DNA of 45,503 nucleotides. Origin: Streptomyces adustus (GTDB lineage: Bacteria > Actinomycetota > Actinomycetes > Streptomycetales > Streptomycetaceae). The stretch is taken from the NCBI RefSeq assembly GCF_009377175.1, contig NZ_VJZD01000052.1:1-45503 (forward strand), in the 5' to 3' direction. Positions 34,423-45,503 of this stretch are shown one piece after another; the first letter of the stretch is position 1, and each line of letters starts with the position of its first letter. Below the pieces are notes generated by a model that was given only the letters and a program-made list of their open reading frames with translations, was not told the origin of the DNA and searched no databases. A program made the translations under genes and the position numbers.

Positions 34423-34967
34423 CCGAGCTCACCGACATCACGACCCTGCTGCTCAGCAGGATCCGTGACGTGGAGGACTACCCGGAGCAGGGCGTGATGT
34501 TCAAGGACATCACCCCGCTCCTGGCGGACCCGGTGGCCTTCACCGCGCTCACCGAGACCCTCGCGGAGATCGCCCGGCGCACCGGCGCCACGAAGATCGT
34601 CGGCCTGGAGGCCCGGGGATTCATCCTCGGCGCACCCGTCGCCGTCAGCGCGGGCATCGGCTTCATCCCCGTACGCAAGGCGGGCAAGCTCCCCGGAGCG
34701 ACCCTCAGCCAGAGCTACGACCTGGAGTACGGTTCCGCCGAGATCGAGGTGCACGCCGAGGACCTGAGCGCGCAGGACCGCGTGCTCATCGTCGACGACG
34801 TGCTCGCCACCGGTGGCACCGCCGAGGCCGCGATCCAGCTCGTCCGCCGGGCCGGAGCCGAGGTCGCGGGCGCCGCCGTCCTGATGGAGCTCGGCTTCCT
34901 CGCGGGCCGTCCCCGCCTGGAGGCGGCCCTGGACGGAGCCCCGCTGGAGGCTCTGATCACCGTCTGA
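34419..34967 (+). CDS. apt: Adenine phosphoribosyltransferase
   Basis: A 182-residue type I phosphoribosyltransferase that turns adenine and PRPP into AMP. The PRPP loop VLIVDDVLATGGTAEAAI is diagnostic, and the adenine-binding region includes LEARGFILGAPVA and FIPVRKAGKLPG. The ATG overlaps the secF stop. It lies upstream of relA as in other actinobacteria, linking purine salvage to (p)ppGpp metabolism by position only. A hairpin follows. Confidence 0.97.
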   Translation: MTELTDITTLLLSRIRDVEDYPEQGVMFKDITPLLADPVAFTALTETLAEIARRTGATKIVGLEARGFILGAPVAVSAGIGFIPVRKAGKLPGATLSQSYDLEYGSAEIEVHAEDLSAQDRVLIVDDVLATGGTAEAAIQLVRRAGAEVAGAAVLMELGFLAGRPRLEAALDGAPLEALITV

Positions 34968-34996
34968 TCGCCGTCCGGCCGACGGCGAACGGCATC

Positions 34997-35029
34997 GAGG
35001 CGGGCCCGGAGGAATCCGGCGCCCGCCTC
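34997..35029 (+). terminator. Terminator after apt
   Basis: GAGGCGGGC-CCGG (34997-35009) pairs with CCGG-C-GCCCGCCTC (35016-35029) with one bulge, followed by TTGCGTTT. Confidence 0.75.
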
Positions 35030-35149
35030 TTGCGTTTCAGGGGTACTCGGCCCTCACAACGGCCTGAAGGCGATCCCGCGGCCGAGGATCGCTACGATGG
35101 GTGTTCCGGAGCCTGACCGGGGGACCCGGATCGCGCACGAGGAGTCCTC

Positions 35150-37672
<2,523 letters not shown>

Positions 37673-37701
37673 GACCGGCCGCAGAACGCACCGCAGACGC
37701 A

Positions 37702-37738
37702 CCGGAGGCCCCCGTACGCAAGGTACGGGGGCCTCCGG
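37702..37738. terminator. Bidirectional terminator between relA and the DUF349 gene
   Basis: A perfect 16-bp stem (37702-37717 with 37723-37738) around a five-base GCAAG loop between convergent genes. Confidence 0.88.
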
Positions 37739-37758
37739 GCACTACGGGGCGGGCCGGG

Positions 37759-38988
37759 TCAGCCGCCGAACTCGTGCAGACCCTTCAGCGCCTGGTCCAG
37801 GAGCGCCTGACGGCCCTCCAGCTCGCGCCCGAGCTTCTCCGCCTTGGCGGTGTTGCCCTGGGCGCGTGCCTGCTCGATCTGGTCGCGCAGCTTGTCGACG
37901 GCCGCCTGGAGCTGACCGGTCAGACCCGCGGCACGCGCACGTGCCTCCGGGTTGGTCCGGCGCCACTCGTTCTCCTCGGCCTCCTGGATGGCCCGCTCGA
38001 CGGCGTGCATCCGGCCCTCGACCTTCGGCCGCGCGTCCCGCGGGACGTGCCCGATGGCCTCCCAGCGCTCGTTGACCGAGCGGAACGCGGCCCGTGCCGC
38101 CTTCAGGTCGCCCACCGGCAGGAGCTTCTCGGCCTCCTCGGCCAGCTCCTCCTTCAGCTTCAGGTTCTCCGTCTGCTCGGCGTCCCGCTCGGCGAACACC
38201 GAGCTGCGGGCGGCGAAGAAGACGTCCTGGGCACCACGGAAGCGGTTCCACAGGTCGTCCTCGTGCTCGCGCTGGGCGCGGCCCGCGGCCTTCCACTCCG
38301 CCATCAGCTCGCGGTAGCGGGCCGCCGTCGGACCCCAGTCGGCCGAGCCGGACAGCGCCTCGGCCTCGGCGACCAGCCGCTCCTTGACCCGGCGGGCGTC
38401 CTCGCGCTGCGCGTCCAGCTGCGCGAAGTGCGCCTTGCGCCGCTTGGAGAACGCCGACCGCGCGTGCGAGAAGCGGTGCCACAGCTCGTCGTCCGACTTG
38501 CGGTCGAGCCGCGGCAGCCCCTTCCAGGTGTCCACCAGGGACCGCAGCCGCTCACCGGCGGCCCGCCACTGGTCGGACTGCGCCAGCTCCTCCGCCTCGG
38601 TGACCAGGGCCTCCTTGGAGTGCCGTGCCTCGTCGGACTGCTTGGCGCGCTGCTGCTTGCGCTCCTCGCGCCGCGTCTCGACCGTCGCCACCAGCTTGTC
38701 CAGGCGGCCCCGCAGCGCCTCCAGATCACCCACCGCGTGGTGGGCCTCGACCTGCTCGCGCAGGTGGTCGATGGCCGTCTGCGCGTCCTTGGCGGACAGA
38801 TCGGTCGTCTGGACTCGCTTCTCGAGGAGGCCGATCTCCACAACCAGGCCCTCGTACTTGCGCTCGAAGTAGGCCAGGGCCTCGTCAGGAGAGCCTGCCT
38901 GCCAGGAACCGACGACCTGCTCGCCGTCGGCCGTACGCACGTACACGGTCCCCGTCTCGTCGACGCGGCCCCACGGGTCGCTGCTCAC
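37759..38988 (-). CDS. DUF349 repeat protein
   Basis: The 409-residue protein is largely helical and coiled coil. It begins MSSDPWGRVDETGTVYVRTADGEQVVGSWQAGSPDEALAYFERKYEGL, then carries several DUF349 repeats of about 75 residues, each with a W-K/R-G/E-LPRLDRKSDDELWHRF-like or WKAAGRAQREHEDDLWNRFRGA core. I count three clear copies. The function of the family is unknown; RNA- or ribosome-related roles have been proposed. The GTG at 38988 has GGAGGAGG four bases upstream and matches the conserved N-terminus, so a longer frame up to 39090 is rejected. It is on the opposite strand from relA and ends convergent with it. Confidence 0.85.
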   Translation of the reverse strand: MSSDPWGRVDETGTVYVRTADGEQVVGSWQAGSPDEALAYFERKYEGLVVEIGLLEKRVQTTDLSAKDAQTAIDHLREQVEAHHAVGDLEALRGRLDKLVATVETRREERKQQRAKQSDEARHSKEALVTEAEELAQSDQWRAAGERLRSLVDTWKGLPRLDRKSDDELWHRFSHARSAFSKRRKAHFAQLDAQREDARRVKERLVAEAEALSGSADWGPTAARYRELMAEWKAAGRAQREHEDDLWNRFRGAQDVFFAARSSVFAERDAEQTENLKLKEELAEEAEKLLPVGDLKAARAAFRSVNERWEAIGHVPRDARPKVEGRMHAVERAIQEAEENEWRRTNPEARARAAGLTGQLQAAVDKLRDQIEQARAQGNTAKAEKLGRELEGRQALLDQALKGLHEFGG

Positions 38989-39099
38989 AGCGCCTCCTCC
39001 ACATGATGCCTGCGGGGGCCTCGGCGCCCGGGCATCGTCCACAGTTTCGTCACGGCCAACATAGGCGACCAGCGGGTTGCCTGTCCGCATCCAGCGCGG

Positions 39100-39111
39100 C
39101 CGAAATTTCGG
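39100..39111. promoter_or_regulatory. 12-bp palindrome upstream of the DUF349 gene
   Basis: CCGAAATTTCGG is a perfect palindrome, unusually AT-rich at its centre, in the 141-bp gap between the cyclophilin stop and the DUF349 start. A TATGTT box on the minus strand (39063-39058) lies 37 bases downstream of it and could be the -10 of the DUF349 gene. Confidence 0.35.
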
Positions 39112-39129
39112 AGCTGGCCGTGCTGGTCA

Positions 39130-39960
39130 TCAGGATTTCGCGACGGTCGCCTTGTTGATGACGACGGTCGCGTTCGGGGCTCCGTCACCGGCCCCCGTGT
39201 TCTCGCCCGCGGCGGCGATCTTCTTCAGTACCTTCAGCCCCGAATCGGACACGGTACCGAACGGTGTGTAGTTGGGCGGAAGCTGGCTGTCCTGGTAGAC
39301 GAGAAAGAACTGGCTGCCGCCGGTGTGACGCCCCTGACCCGAGCTGGCGTCGTACTGGTTCGCCATCGCGACCGTGCCCGCCGGGTAGACGTTGTTCTTC
39401 AGGCTCGCGTCCTTCAGGTTCTCGTCCGGGATCGTGTAGCCGGGACCGCCGGTGCCGGTGCCCTGCGGGTCACCGCACTGAAGCACGTAGATGCCGTTGG
39501 TGGTGAGCCGGTGGCACTTGGTGTGGTCGAAGTAGCCCTTGCCCGCGAGGAAGTCGAACGAGTTCACCGTGTGCGGAGCCGCCGACGCCTTCAGGGCGAT
39601 GTCGATGTCGCCGCACGTCGTGGCCAGCTTCATCGTGTACTTCGCCGACTTGTCGATCGTGACCGCCGGCTCCTTCTTCCAGGTCTGCGACTTGACCGTG
39701 CCCGCGGCGGCCTTCTCGCAGGGGTCCTTCGGCGTGCTCGCGCTGGGGGACGCGGTGGCGCTCGCGTTGACCTTGTCGTCGTCGCCCTTGAGGACCCCGG
39801 TCGTGTACAGCGCGAGGCTGCCGACCAGGATCACGCCGAGGACCGACGCGATCACCGAGTTGCGAACGCGCGACTTGCGCCTGGCGGATGTACGTCGCTG
39901 CTGCTGCCGCAAGAACTTCTCCCGGGCGAGCTGCCGCCGCCGCTGTTCCTGGGTGACCAC
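39130..39960 (-). CDS. Membrane-anchored cyclophilin-type peptidyl-prolyl isomerase
   Basis: A 276-residue protein with a basic cytoplasmic N-terminus (1-33), one transmembrane helix (about 34-53, NSVIASVLGVILVGSLALY) and an extracytoplasmic Ser/Thr/Ala linker with a Cys, then the cyclophilin domain (about 100-275). The catalytic Arg lies in CHRLTTNG and the conserved Gln in VLQCGDPQGTGTGGPGY. The SQFFLVYQDSQLPPNYTPFGTV segment is typical. It probably speeds prolyl isomerisation of exported proteins. GTG 39960 has AGGAG nine bases upstream. The same order (relA, cyclophilin, glyoxalase-like, hisS) holds in mycobacteria. Confidence 0.93.
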   Translation of the reverse strand: MVTQEQRRRQLAREKFLRQQQRRTSARRKSRVRNSVIASVLGVILVGSLALYTTGVLKGDDDKVNASATASPSASTPKDPCEKAAAGTVKSQTWKKEPAVTIDKSAKYTMKLATTCGDIDIALKASAAPHTVNSFDFLAGKGYFDHTKCHRLTTNGIYVLQCGDPQGTGTGGPGYTIPDENLKDASLKNNVYPAGTVAMANQYDASSGQGRHTGGSQFFLVYQDSQLPPNYTPFGTVSDSGLKVLKKIAAAGENTGAGDGAPNATVVINKATVAKS

Positions 39961-40128
39961 GGGGTTTTCTCCTCATGCGTCTCGAGCGCCCACGGGGACG
40001 CGCGCGTCTGGTGTGCCGATCGCCTGCGTGTGCCCCGTACCGTATATGGGTTCGCTGAGGATTCGGCAGCGCCGGTAGGCTTCTGAGCACTGCCGTAGTC
40101 GCCCGTATCGACACAACGAAGGACGATC

Positions 40129-40836
40129 GTGCTCATTGCCGGGTTCCCAGCCGGGGCTTGGGGGACGAACTGTTATCTCGTCGCCCCCGCCGCCGGCGAG
40201 GAGTGCGTGATCATCGACCCGGGCCACCAGGCCACCGCAGGAGTCGAGGAGACGCTCAGGAAGCATCGGCTCAAGCCCGTCGCCGTCGTCCTCACCCACG
40301 GCCACATCGACCATGTGGCCTCGGTCGTCCCGGTGTGCGGCGCGCACGACGTGCCGGCCTGGATCCACCCCGAGGACCGGTACATGATGAGCGACCCCGA
40401 GAAGGCGCTCGGCCGTTCCATCGGGATGCCGCTGATGGGCGAGCTGACCGTCGGCGAGCCGGACGACGTCAAGGAGCTGACCGACGGCGCACGCCTGGAG
40501 CTGGCCGGAATGCAGCTCACCGTCGCGCACGCGCCCGGCCATACCAAGGGGTCGGTGACCTTCGCGCTGCCCGAGGCGGCGGACATCCCGCCGGTCTTCT
40601 TCTCGGGCGACCTGCTGTTCGCCGGCTCCATCGGACGCACCGACCTGCCCGGCGGTGACATGGCCGAGATGCTCGACTCGCTGGCCCGCGTGTGCCTGCC
40701 GCTCGACGACTCGACCGTGGTGCTGTCCGGCCACGGCCCCCAGACGACCATCGGCCAGGAGCGCGCCGCCAACCCGTATCTGCGGCAGGTGGCGGCCGGC
40801 CTCGGGAGCGTGGACGCTCCCCGACGAGGAATGTGA
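40129..40836 (+). CDS. Metallo-beta-lactamase-fold hydrolase (glyoxalase II-like)
   Basis: The 235-residue protein has all the metal ligands of the family: THGHIDH (HxHxDH) near residue 61, His in HAPGHTKGS, Asp in FFSGDLLF and the last His in [11 protein letters not shown]. It is of the glyoxalase II / hydroxyacylthiolester hydrolase type. Streptomyces has no glutathione, so a mycothiol ester or another thioester is a likelier substrate. GTG 40129 follows a GAAGGA site. It is divergent from the cyclophilin gene and lies 13 bases before hisS. Confidence 0.92.
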   Translation: MLIAGFPAGAWGTNCYLVAPAAGEECVIIDPGHQATAGVEETLRKHRLKPVAVVLTHGHIDHVASVVPVCGAHDVPAWIHPEDRYMMSDPEKALGRSIGMPLMGELTVGEPDDVKELTDGARLELAGMQLTVAHAPGHTKGSVTFALPEAADIPPVFFSGDLLFAGSIGRTDLPGGDMAEMLDSLARVCLPLDDSTVVLSGHGPQTTIGQERAANPYLRQVAAGLGSVDAPRRGM

Positions 40837-40849
40837 CGAAAGACTTTCC

Positions 40850-42112
40850 GTGAGTACCTTCCAAGCCCCCAAGGGCACCTACGACCTGATCCCGCCGGAC
40901 TCCGCCGTCTACCTGGCGGTCCGCGAGGCGATCGCCGCGCCCCTGCGCAGCTCCGGCTACGGCTACGTCGAGACACCCGGCTTCGAGAACGTGGAGCTGT
41001 TCGCTCGCGGTGTCGGCGAGTCCACCGACATCGTGACGAAGGAGATGTACGCCTTCGAGACCAAGGGCGGCGACCGGCTCGCCCTGCGCCCGGAGGGCAC
41101 CGCCTCCGTGCTCCGTGCCGCCTTGGAGGCCAACCTCCACAAGACGGGCAACCTGCCGGTCAAGCTCTGGTACTCGGGCTCGTACTACCGCTACGAGCGC
41201 CCCCAGAAGGGCCGTTACCGGCACTTCTCCCAGGTCGGCGCCGAGGCGATCGGTGCCGAGGACCCGGCGCTGGACGCCGAGCTGATCATCCTGGCCGACC
41301 AGGCGTACCGCTCCCTGGGCCTGCGCGACTTCCGGATCCTGCTCAACAGCCTGGGCGACAAGGAGTGCCGCCCGGTGTACCGGGAGGCGCTCCAGACCTT
41401 CCTGCGGGGCCTGGACCTGGACGAGGACACCCTGCGCCGCGCGGACATCAACCCGCTGCGCGTCCTGGACGACAAGCGCCCCGACGTCCAGAAGCAGCTG
41501 ACCGAGGCGCCGCTGTTGCGCGACTACCTCTGCGACGCCTGCAAGGCGTACCACGAGGAGGTCCGCGAACTGGTCACGGCGGCGGGCGTGGTCTTCGAGG
41601 ACGATCCGAAGCTGGTGCGCGGCCTGGACTACTACACGCGCACCACCTTCGAGTTCGTCCACGACGGCCTGGGCGCGCAGTCCGCGGTCGGCGGCGGCGG
41701 CCGCTACGACGGCCTGTCCGAGATGATCGGCGGCCCCGCGCTGCCGTCGGTCGGCTGGGCGCTGGGCGTCGACCGCACGGTCCTGGCGCTGGAGGCCGAG
41801 GGCATCGAGCTCGAACTGCCCGCGGCCACCAGTGTGTTCGCCGTCCCGCTCGGCGAGGAGGCGCGCCGCGTCCTGTTCGCGAAGGTCACCGAACTGCGCA
41901 AGAACGGCGTCGCCGCCGACTTCGCCTACGGCGGCAAGGGCCTGAAGGCCGCGATGAAGGCCGCCAACCGCTCCGGCGCCCGCTACGCCCTGGTCCTCGG
42001 CGAACGCGACCTCGCCGAGGGCGTCGTCCAGCTCAAGGACATGGAGTCCGGCGAGCAGACGGCGGTCGGCGTGAACGAGATCGTGGCGGAACTGGAGTCA
42101 CGACTCGGCTAG
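40850..42112 (+). CDS. hisS: Histidyl-tRNA synthetase
   Basis: A 420-residue class II synthetase, in the usual range of 420-430. It has the N-terminal [13 protein letters not shown], motif 2 [30 protein letters not shown], the histidine-specific [15 protein letters not shown] and motif 3 [13 protein letters not shown], followed by the C-terminal anticodon-binding domain (about 325-420). GTG 40850 lies 13 bases after the preceding stop; the RBS is weak (GAAAG), so coupling is likely. Confidence 0.96.
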   Translation: MSTFQAPKGTYDLIPPDSAVYLAVREAIAAPLRSSGYGYVETPGFENVELFARGVGESTDIVTKEMYAFETKGGDRLALRPEGTASVLRAALEANLHKTGNLPVKLWYSGSYYRYERPQKGRYRHFSQVGAEAIGAEDPALDAELIILADQAYRSLGLRDFRILLNSLGDKECRPVYREALQTFLRGLDLDEDTLRRADINPLRVLDDKRPDVQKQLTEAPLLRDYLCDACKAYHEEVRELVTAAGVVFEDDPKLVRGLDYYTRTTFEFVHDGLGAQSAVGGGGRYDGLSEMIGGPALPSVGWALGVDRTVLALEAEGIELELPAATSVFAVPLGEEARRVLFAKVTELRKNGVAADFAYGGKGLKAAMKAANRSGARYALVLGERDLAEGVVQLKDMESGEQTAVGVNEIVAELESRLG

Positions 42113-42117
42113 CACGT

Positions 42118-42155
42118 CCCGTCAGTCCTGCGGGATTTCCCGTCAGTCGTACGGG
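42118..42155 (+). repeat. Direct repeat after hisS
   Basis: CCCGTCAGTCCTGCGGG (42118-42134) and CCCGTCAGTCGTACGGG (42139-42155) differ at two of 17 positions and are 21 bp apart. Each copy is itself a short hairpin (CCCG...CGGG). They lie between the hisS stop and the terminator. Confidence 0.6.
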
Positions 42156-42160
42156 TGGAA

Positions 42161-42191
42161 GGGCGCCGGTGCCGAAGGGGCACCGGCGCCC
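42161..42191 (+). terminator. Terminator after hisS
   Basis: GGGCGCCGGTGCC (42161-42173) pairs with GGCACCGGCGCCC (42179-42191), a perfect 13-bp stem with a GAAGG loop and a following TTCTCGT. Confidence 0.85.
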
Positions 42192-42345
42192 TTCTCGTCC
42201 CCTGCGGCACCTGGCCGGAACGGGCCGCCGGGCCCTGCCGCACGCGCTTCCTTATCCGCACCGAACGGTGCGCACGGGCACCCGTACGGCACAATGGCCC
42301 CAGCCCGCAAGCAGGTCCCCCCTCTCAAGTGACGGAATCGGCGTG

Positions 42346-43002
42346 ATGAGCAAGACGACAGTCAAGGACGTCTCCACCGACCCCGAGCCCGGACGCGCCG
42401 CCCCCGCGCCGCGCACGGTGGGCGGTAGCCGCGCGTTTGCGATCCTGCTGCTGATCACCGGCGCCGCGGGACTGCTCGCCGCCTGGGTCATCACGATCGA
42501 CAAGTTCAAGCTGCTCGAGGCCAAGGTCGCCGGCACCACGTTCACGCCCGGGTGCAGCCTCAACCCGGTCGTCTCCTGCGGCAGCGTGATGGAGAGCAAG
42601 CAGGCCGCCGCCTTCGGGTTCCCCAACCCGATGCTCGGCCTGGTCTGCTACGGCATCGTGATCTGCGTCGCCATGAGCCTGCTGGCCCGCGCCCGCTTCC
42701 CGCGCTGGTACTGGCTCACCTTCAACTTCGGCACCCTCTTCGGGGTGGCCTTCTGCACCTGGCTCCAGTTCCAGTCCCTGTACCGGATCAACGCGCTGTG
42801 CCTGTGGTGCTCCCTGGCCTGGGTCGCCACCATCACCATGTTCTGGTACGTCACCTCGTTCAACGTCCGCAACGACTTCCTGCCCGCCCCCCGCTGGCTG
42901 AAGAACTTCTTCGGCGAGTTCACCTGGGTCGTGCCGGTCCTGCACGTCGGCATCATCGGCATGCTGATCCTGACCCGCTGGTGGGAGTTCTGGACCAGCT
43001 GA
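42346..43002 (+). CDS. Vitamin K epoxide reductase (VKOR) family membrane protein
   Basis: This 218-residue protein has four to five helices after a Pro-rich N-terminus. The VKOR signature is complete: a loop Cys pair at 70 and 78 (CSLNPVVSC), the GIVI/GFPNPMLGLVCYG segment, and the redox-active CLWC motif at 152-155 on a transmembrane helix. In actinobacteria it replaces DsbB, re-oxidising a DsbA-like thiol oxidase with menaquinone for disulfide formation in secreted proteins. No DsbA-like gene is adjacent. ATG 42346 is used; a GTG codon lies just before it. Confidence 0.93.
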   Translation: MSKTTVKDVSTDPEPGRAAPAPRTVGGSRAFAILLLITGAAGLLAAWVITIDKFKLLEAKVAGTTFTPGCSLNPVVSCGSVMESKQAAAFGFPNPMLGLVCYGIVICVAMSLLARARFPRWYWLTFNFGTLFGVAFCTWLQFQSLYRINALCLWCSLAWVATITMFWYVTSFNVRNDFLPAPRWLKNFFGEFTWVVPVLHVGIIGMLILTRWWEFWTS

Positions 43003-43016
43003 CCGGTCCGTCGGGA

Positions 43017-43039
43017 TTGTCGGTGTGGTGATTTAGGGT
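43017..43039 (+). promoter_or_regulatory. DNA-damage (PafBC/RecA-NDp type) promoter of rarA
   Basis: TTGTCGGTG (43017-43025), 8 bases, TAGGGT (43034-43039): an exact TTGTCRGTG-N8-TANNNT match. The -10 ends 7 bases before the GTG at 43047, so the mRNA is probably leaderless. Confidence 0.75.
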
Positions 43040-43046
43040 TTCCAGG

Positions 43047-44402
43047 GTGGAGCCCGATCTGTTCACCGCAGCTGCCGAAGACCGCCAGGAGAAGGACCCC
43101 GCGGGGAGCCCCCTGGCGGTCCGTATGCGTCCGCGCACCCTCGACGAGGTGGTGGGCCAGCAGCACCTGCTGAAGTCGGGCTCGCCCCTGCGACGGCTGG
43201 TCGGCGAGGGCACGGGCGGCCCCGCGGGCCCCTCCTCGGTGATCCTCTGGGGCCCGCCCGGCACCGGTAAGACGACCCTGGCGTACGTGGTCTCGAAGGC
43301 CACCGACAAGCGGTTCGTGGAACTCTCCGCGATCACCGCCGGCGTCAAGGAGGTCCGCGCGGTCATCGACGGCGCCCGCCGCGCCAGTGGTGGCTACGGC
43401 AAGGAGACCGTCCTCTTCCTCGACGAGATCCACCGGTTCAGCAAGGCCCAGCAGGACTCCCTCCTCCCGGCGGTCGAGAACCGCTGGGTGACCCTGATCG
43501 CCGCGACCACCGAGAACCCGTACTTCTCCGTGATCTCGCCGCTGCTGTCCCGCTCCCTGCTGCTCACCCTCGAACCGCTCACCGACGACGACCTGCGCGG
43601 CCTGCTGCGCCGCGCCCTGGACGACGACCGCGGACTCAAGGGCACCGTCACCCTCGCCGAGGACAGCGAGGACCATCTGCTGCGCATCGCGGGCGGCGAC
43701 GCCCGTCGCGCCCTGACCGCGCTGGAGGCCGCGGCCGGCGCCGCCCTCGACAAGGGCGAGCCGCGGATCTCGCTGACCACCCTGGAGGAGACGGTCGACC
43801 GTGCCGCGGTGAAGTACGACCGCGACGGCGACCAGCACTACGACGTCGCCAGCGCCCTGATCAAGTCCATCCGCGGCTCCGACGTCGACGCGGCCCTGCA
43901 CTACCTGGCCCGGATGATCGAGGCCGGCGAGGACCCCCGGTTCATCGCCCGCCGACTGATGATCTCCGCCAGCGAGGACATCGGCCTGGCCGACCCGAAC
44001 GCGCTGTCCATAGCGGTCGCCGCCGCCCAGGCCGTCGCCATGATCGGATTCCCCGAGGCCGCCCTCACCCTCAGCCACGCGACCATCGCGCTCGCCCTGG
44101 CCCCCAAGTCCAACGCCGCGACCACGGCGATCGGCGCCGCCCTGGACGACGTACGCAAGGGACTGGCCGGGTCGGTGCCGCCGCATCTGCGCGACGGGCA
44201 CTACAAGGGCGCGGCCAAGCTGGGTCACGCGCAGGGCTATGTGTATCCGCACGACGTGCCCGAGGGCATCGCGGCCCAGCAGTACGCACCGGACGCCCTC
44301 AAGGACCGCGAGTACTACACCCCCACCCGGCACGGCGGCGAGGCACGCTACGCGGACGCGGTCGAATGGACCAGGAAGCACCTCGGTCGCAGGGCGCCCT
44401 GA
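43047..44402 (+). CDS. rarA: Replication-associated recombination ATPase RarA
   Basis: A 451-residue AAA+ protein of the RarA/MgsA/WRNIP1 family, which acts at stalled replication forks. It has Walker [11 protein letters not shown], Walker [16 protein letters not shown], sensor [14 protein letters not shown] and arginine finger LLSRS, and the C-terminal RarA-specific tetramerisation domain ([20 protein letters not shown] style and [17 protein letters not shown]). GTG 43047 is the first codon after a -10 box 7 bases upstream, consistent with leaderless translation. Its end lies 328 bases before rpsD. Confidence 0.96.
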   Translation: MEPDLFTAAAEDRQEKDPAGSPLAVRMRPRTLDEVVGQQHLLKSGSPLRRLVGEGTGGPAGPSSVILWGPPGTGKTTLAYVVSKATDKRFVELSAITAGVKEVRAVIDGARRASGGYGKETVLFLDEIHRFSKAQQDSLLPAVENRWVTLIAATTENPYFSVISPLLSRSLLLTLEPLTDDDLRGLLRRALDDDRGLKGTVTLAEDSEDHLLRIAGGDARRALTALEAAAGAALDKGEPRISLTTLEETVDRAAVKYDRDGDQHYDVASALIKSIRGSDVDAALHYLARMIEAGEDPRFIARRLMISASEDIGLADPNALSIAVAAAQAVAMIGFPEAALTLSHATIALALAPKSNAATTAIGAALDDVRKGLAGSVPPHLRDGHYKGAAKLGHAQGYVYPHDVPEGIAAQQYAPDALKDREYYTPTRHGGEARYADAVEWTRKHLGRRAP

Positions 44403-44410
44403 GCAGCCTG

Positions 44411-44416
44411 TAGAAT
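44411..44416 (+). promoter_or_regulatory. -10 box of rpsD
   Basis: TAGAAT lies just after the rarA stop; the matching -35 region (TCGCAG, 44387-44392, 18 bp upstream) is weak. Transcription would start near 44423. Confidence 0.45.
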
Positions 44417-44730
44417 CCACCGGAGTGCTGAGTCCCGTGTCCGGCCCGTCGTAAGAAGGCGCCGGCATCACCAGAACGGGACATCCAGCCGGAACCCTGC
44501 CGCAGGGCGGGGATTCCAGGAGCGTCGCGCACCGTCGAAGGTGTCGCGGGCAGCCCACCACCACCCGGATTCCCGGGAGAGGTCGGTGGGCCACTCGCGT
44601 GCTGCACGTATGTGCCCAGACCAGGGAGCGGCTGCCCGCCCCGTCCGCAGGGACGAGACGGGTTTCCCAGGCTGCGGATGCGACCTCCCTTAACTCTGGT
44701 GAGCCGAAACCCAGGAAAGAGATACAGACA
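44417..44730 (+). promoter_or_regulatory. Long structured-looking rpsD leader, candidate cis-regulatory RNA
   Basis: About 310 bases without a gene. Several hairpins can be drawn by eye, for example CCCTG/CAGGG near 44500, an arm CGCGCACC with GGTGTCGCG near 44530-44550, CCCACC/GGTGGG enclosing CCGG/CCGG near 44555-44590, and CCCGTC/GACGGG near 44640-44662. A long 5' UTR before a free-standing rpsD suggests feedback by S4, as known in other bacteria. I cannot match it to a known RNA family. Confidence 0.4.
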
Positions 44731-45345
44731 GTGGCGAATCAGTCCCGCCCCAAGGTCAAGAAGTCGCGTGCCCTCGGCATCGCGCTGACCCCGAAGGCCG
44801 TCAAGTACTTCGAGGCCCGCCCCTACCCGCCGGGCGAGCACGGCCGCGGCCGCAAGCAGAACTCGGACTACAAGGTCCGTCTGCTGGAGAAGCAGCGTCT
44901 GCGCGCGCAGTACGACGTGTCCGAGCGTCAGCTCGTCCGCGCCTACGAGCGTGCCTCCAAGGTCCAGGGCAAGACCGGTGAGGCCCTGATCATCGAGCTG
45001 GAGCGTCGTCTCGACGCGCTGGTCCTGCGTTCGGGCATCGCCCGCACGATCTACCAGGCCCGCCAGATGGTCGTTCACGGCCACATCGAGGTCAACGGCG
45101 GCAAGGTCGACAAGCCGTCGTTCCGCGTCCGTCCCGACGACGTCGTGATGGTCCGCGAGCGCAGCCGCAACAAGCCGCTGTTCGAGGTCTCCCGCGCCGG
45201 TGGGTTCGCCCCCGACGGCGAGACCCCGCGCTACCTCCAGGTGAACCTCGCCGCCCTGGCCTTCCGCCTGGACCGTGAGCCGAACCGCAAGGAGATCCCG
45301 GTGATCTGCGACGAGCAGCTCGTCGTCGAGTACTACGCCCGCTGA
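44731..45345 (+). CDS. rpsD: 30S ribosomal protein S4
   Basis: A 204-residue S4 that nucleates 30S assembly by binding 16S rRNA. The N-terminal [38 protein letters not shown] has no cysteines, so this is the zinc-free (C-minus) form; the S4 RNA-binding domain ([34 protein letters not shown]) covers about 92-155. AGGAAAGAG precedes GTG 44731. The gene is away from the alpha-operon position seen in many bacteria, as is usual in streptomycetes. Confidence 0.97.
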   Translation: MANQSRPKVKKSRALGIALTPKAVKYFEARPYPPGEHGRGRKQNSDYKVRLLEKQRLRAQYDVSERQLVRAYERASKVQGKTGEALIIELERRLDALVLRSGIARTIYQARQMVVHGHIEVNGGKVDKPSFRVRPDDVVMVRERSRNKPLFEVSRAGGFAPDGETPRYLQVNLAALAFRLDREPNRKEIPVICDEQLVVEYYAR

Positions 45346-45370
45346 TCCTCAGCCGGGTGTAGCACCTCAG

Positions 45371-45413
45371 CCCGCCGTCTCCCCGCCCTTCCGGGTGGGC
45401 GAGGCGGCGGGTT
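45371..45413 (+). terminator. Terminator after rpsD
   Basis: CCCGCCGTCTCCCCGCCC (45371-45388) pairs imperfectly with GGTGGGCGAGGCGGCGGG (45394-45411), followed by TTCT. From 45414 to the end of the window I see no gene or signal. Confidence 0.75.
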
Positions 45414-45503
45414 CTCGCGTTCCGGCGGCGTCCCGGACCGGCCGCACCGACCCGCGCGGTCCGGGCAGGGCCGCCGGCGACCGCCCCCGGCCCCGCCCCA
45501 GCG

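Noticed and set aside
43301..43312. CACCGACAA, a reverse match to the damage promoter -35 block inside rarA
   Set aside because: It lies within coding sequence and has no TANNNT box at the right spacing.
45367..45503. Possible 3' end of a minus-strand gene entering from the right edge, with a stop at 45369-45367
   Set aside because: About 45 codons are open in that frame, but the rpsD terminator hairpin lies within it and the residues match nothing; too little to support a gene.

Overview
The window is a very GC-rich chromosomal segment of an actinomycete, almost certainly Streptomyces. The codon use, GTG/TTG starts, Tat signal peptides, TANNNT -10 boxes and gene content all fit. From about 13.5 kb onward the order thrS - HIT - pgsA - acyltransferase - pimA - pdxS/pdxT - yebC - ruvCAB - yajC-secD-secF - apt - relA - cyclophilin - glyoxalase-II-like - hisS - rarA - rpsD matches the conserved actinobacterial backbone also found (inverted) in Mycobacterium tuberculosis around Rv2614c-Rv2580c. 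This part is core chromosome.

Left part (1-13.4 kb), more variable. A catabolic operon opens the window: promoter and two LacI-type operators, a Tat/lipoprotein sugar-binding protein, two CUT1 permeases, a YesL-like membrane protein, and after a 20-bp tandem repeat a large Tat-secreted enzyme of the PL26 exo-rhamnogalacturonan lyase family. It carries no ATPase, so a shared MsiK-type ATPase is expected. A SnoaL-like protein with a double palindrome in front of it, a giant polytopic membrane protein, an SRPBCC protein, tRNA-Val(CAC), a DEDDh exonuclease, and an overlapping pair (DUF4365 nuclease-like protein plus an uncharacterised partner) follow.

Central part (13.4-28.1 kb). thrS, a K+ channel, a HIT-family Ap4A-phosphorylase-like protein, an unknown 551-residue membrane protein, a 42-bp tandem repeat array, an EF-G paralogue with a degenerate G4 box, and then a tightly overlapped operon for phosphatidylinositol mannoside synthesis (pgsA, acyltransferase, pimA). 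A 26-bp repeat array, a LemA-like membrane protein, the PLP synthase pair pdxS/pdxT, yebC and a small secreted protein follow.

Right part (28.1-45.5 kb). ruvCAB (Holliday junction processing), yajC-secD-secF (protein export), apt, bifunctional relA, a DUF349 protein, a membrane-anchored cyclophilin, a metallo-beta-lactamase-fold hydrolase, hisS, a VKOR-family membrane protein, rarA and rpsD with a long structured-looking leader. The two DNA-repair units, ruvCAB and rarA, each carry an exact match to the RecA-independent (PafBC-type) damage promoter TTGTCRGTG-N8-TANNNT, and a GAAC-N4-GTTC LexA-like palindrome lies in the region upstream of ruvC.

I saw no phage, insertion sequence, CRISPR array or obvious defence island. 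The best candidates for undescribed biology are the rhamnogalacturonan locus, the DUF4365/partner pair, three unrelated intergenic tandem arrays with periods of 20, 42 and 26 bp, and the damage promoters.
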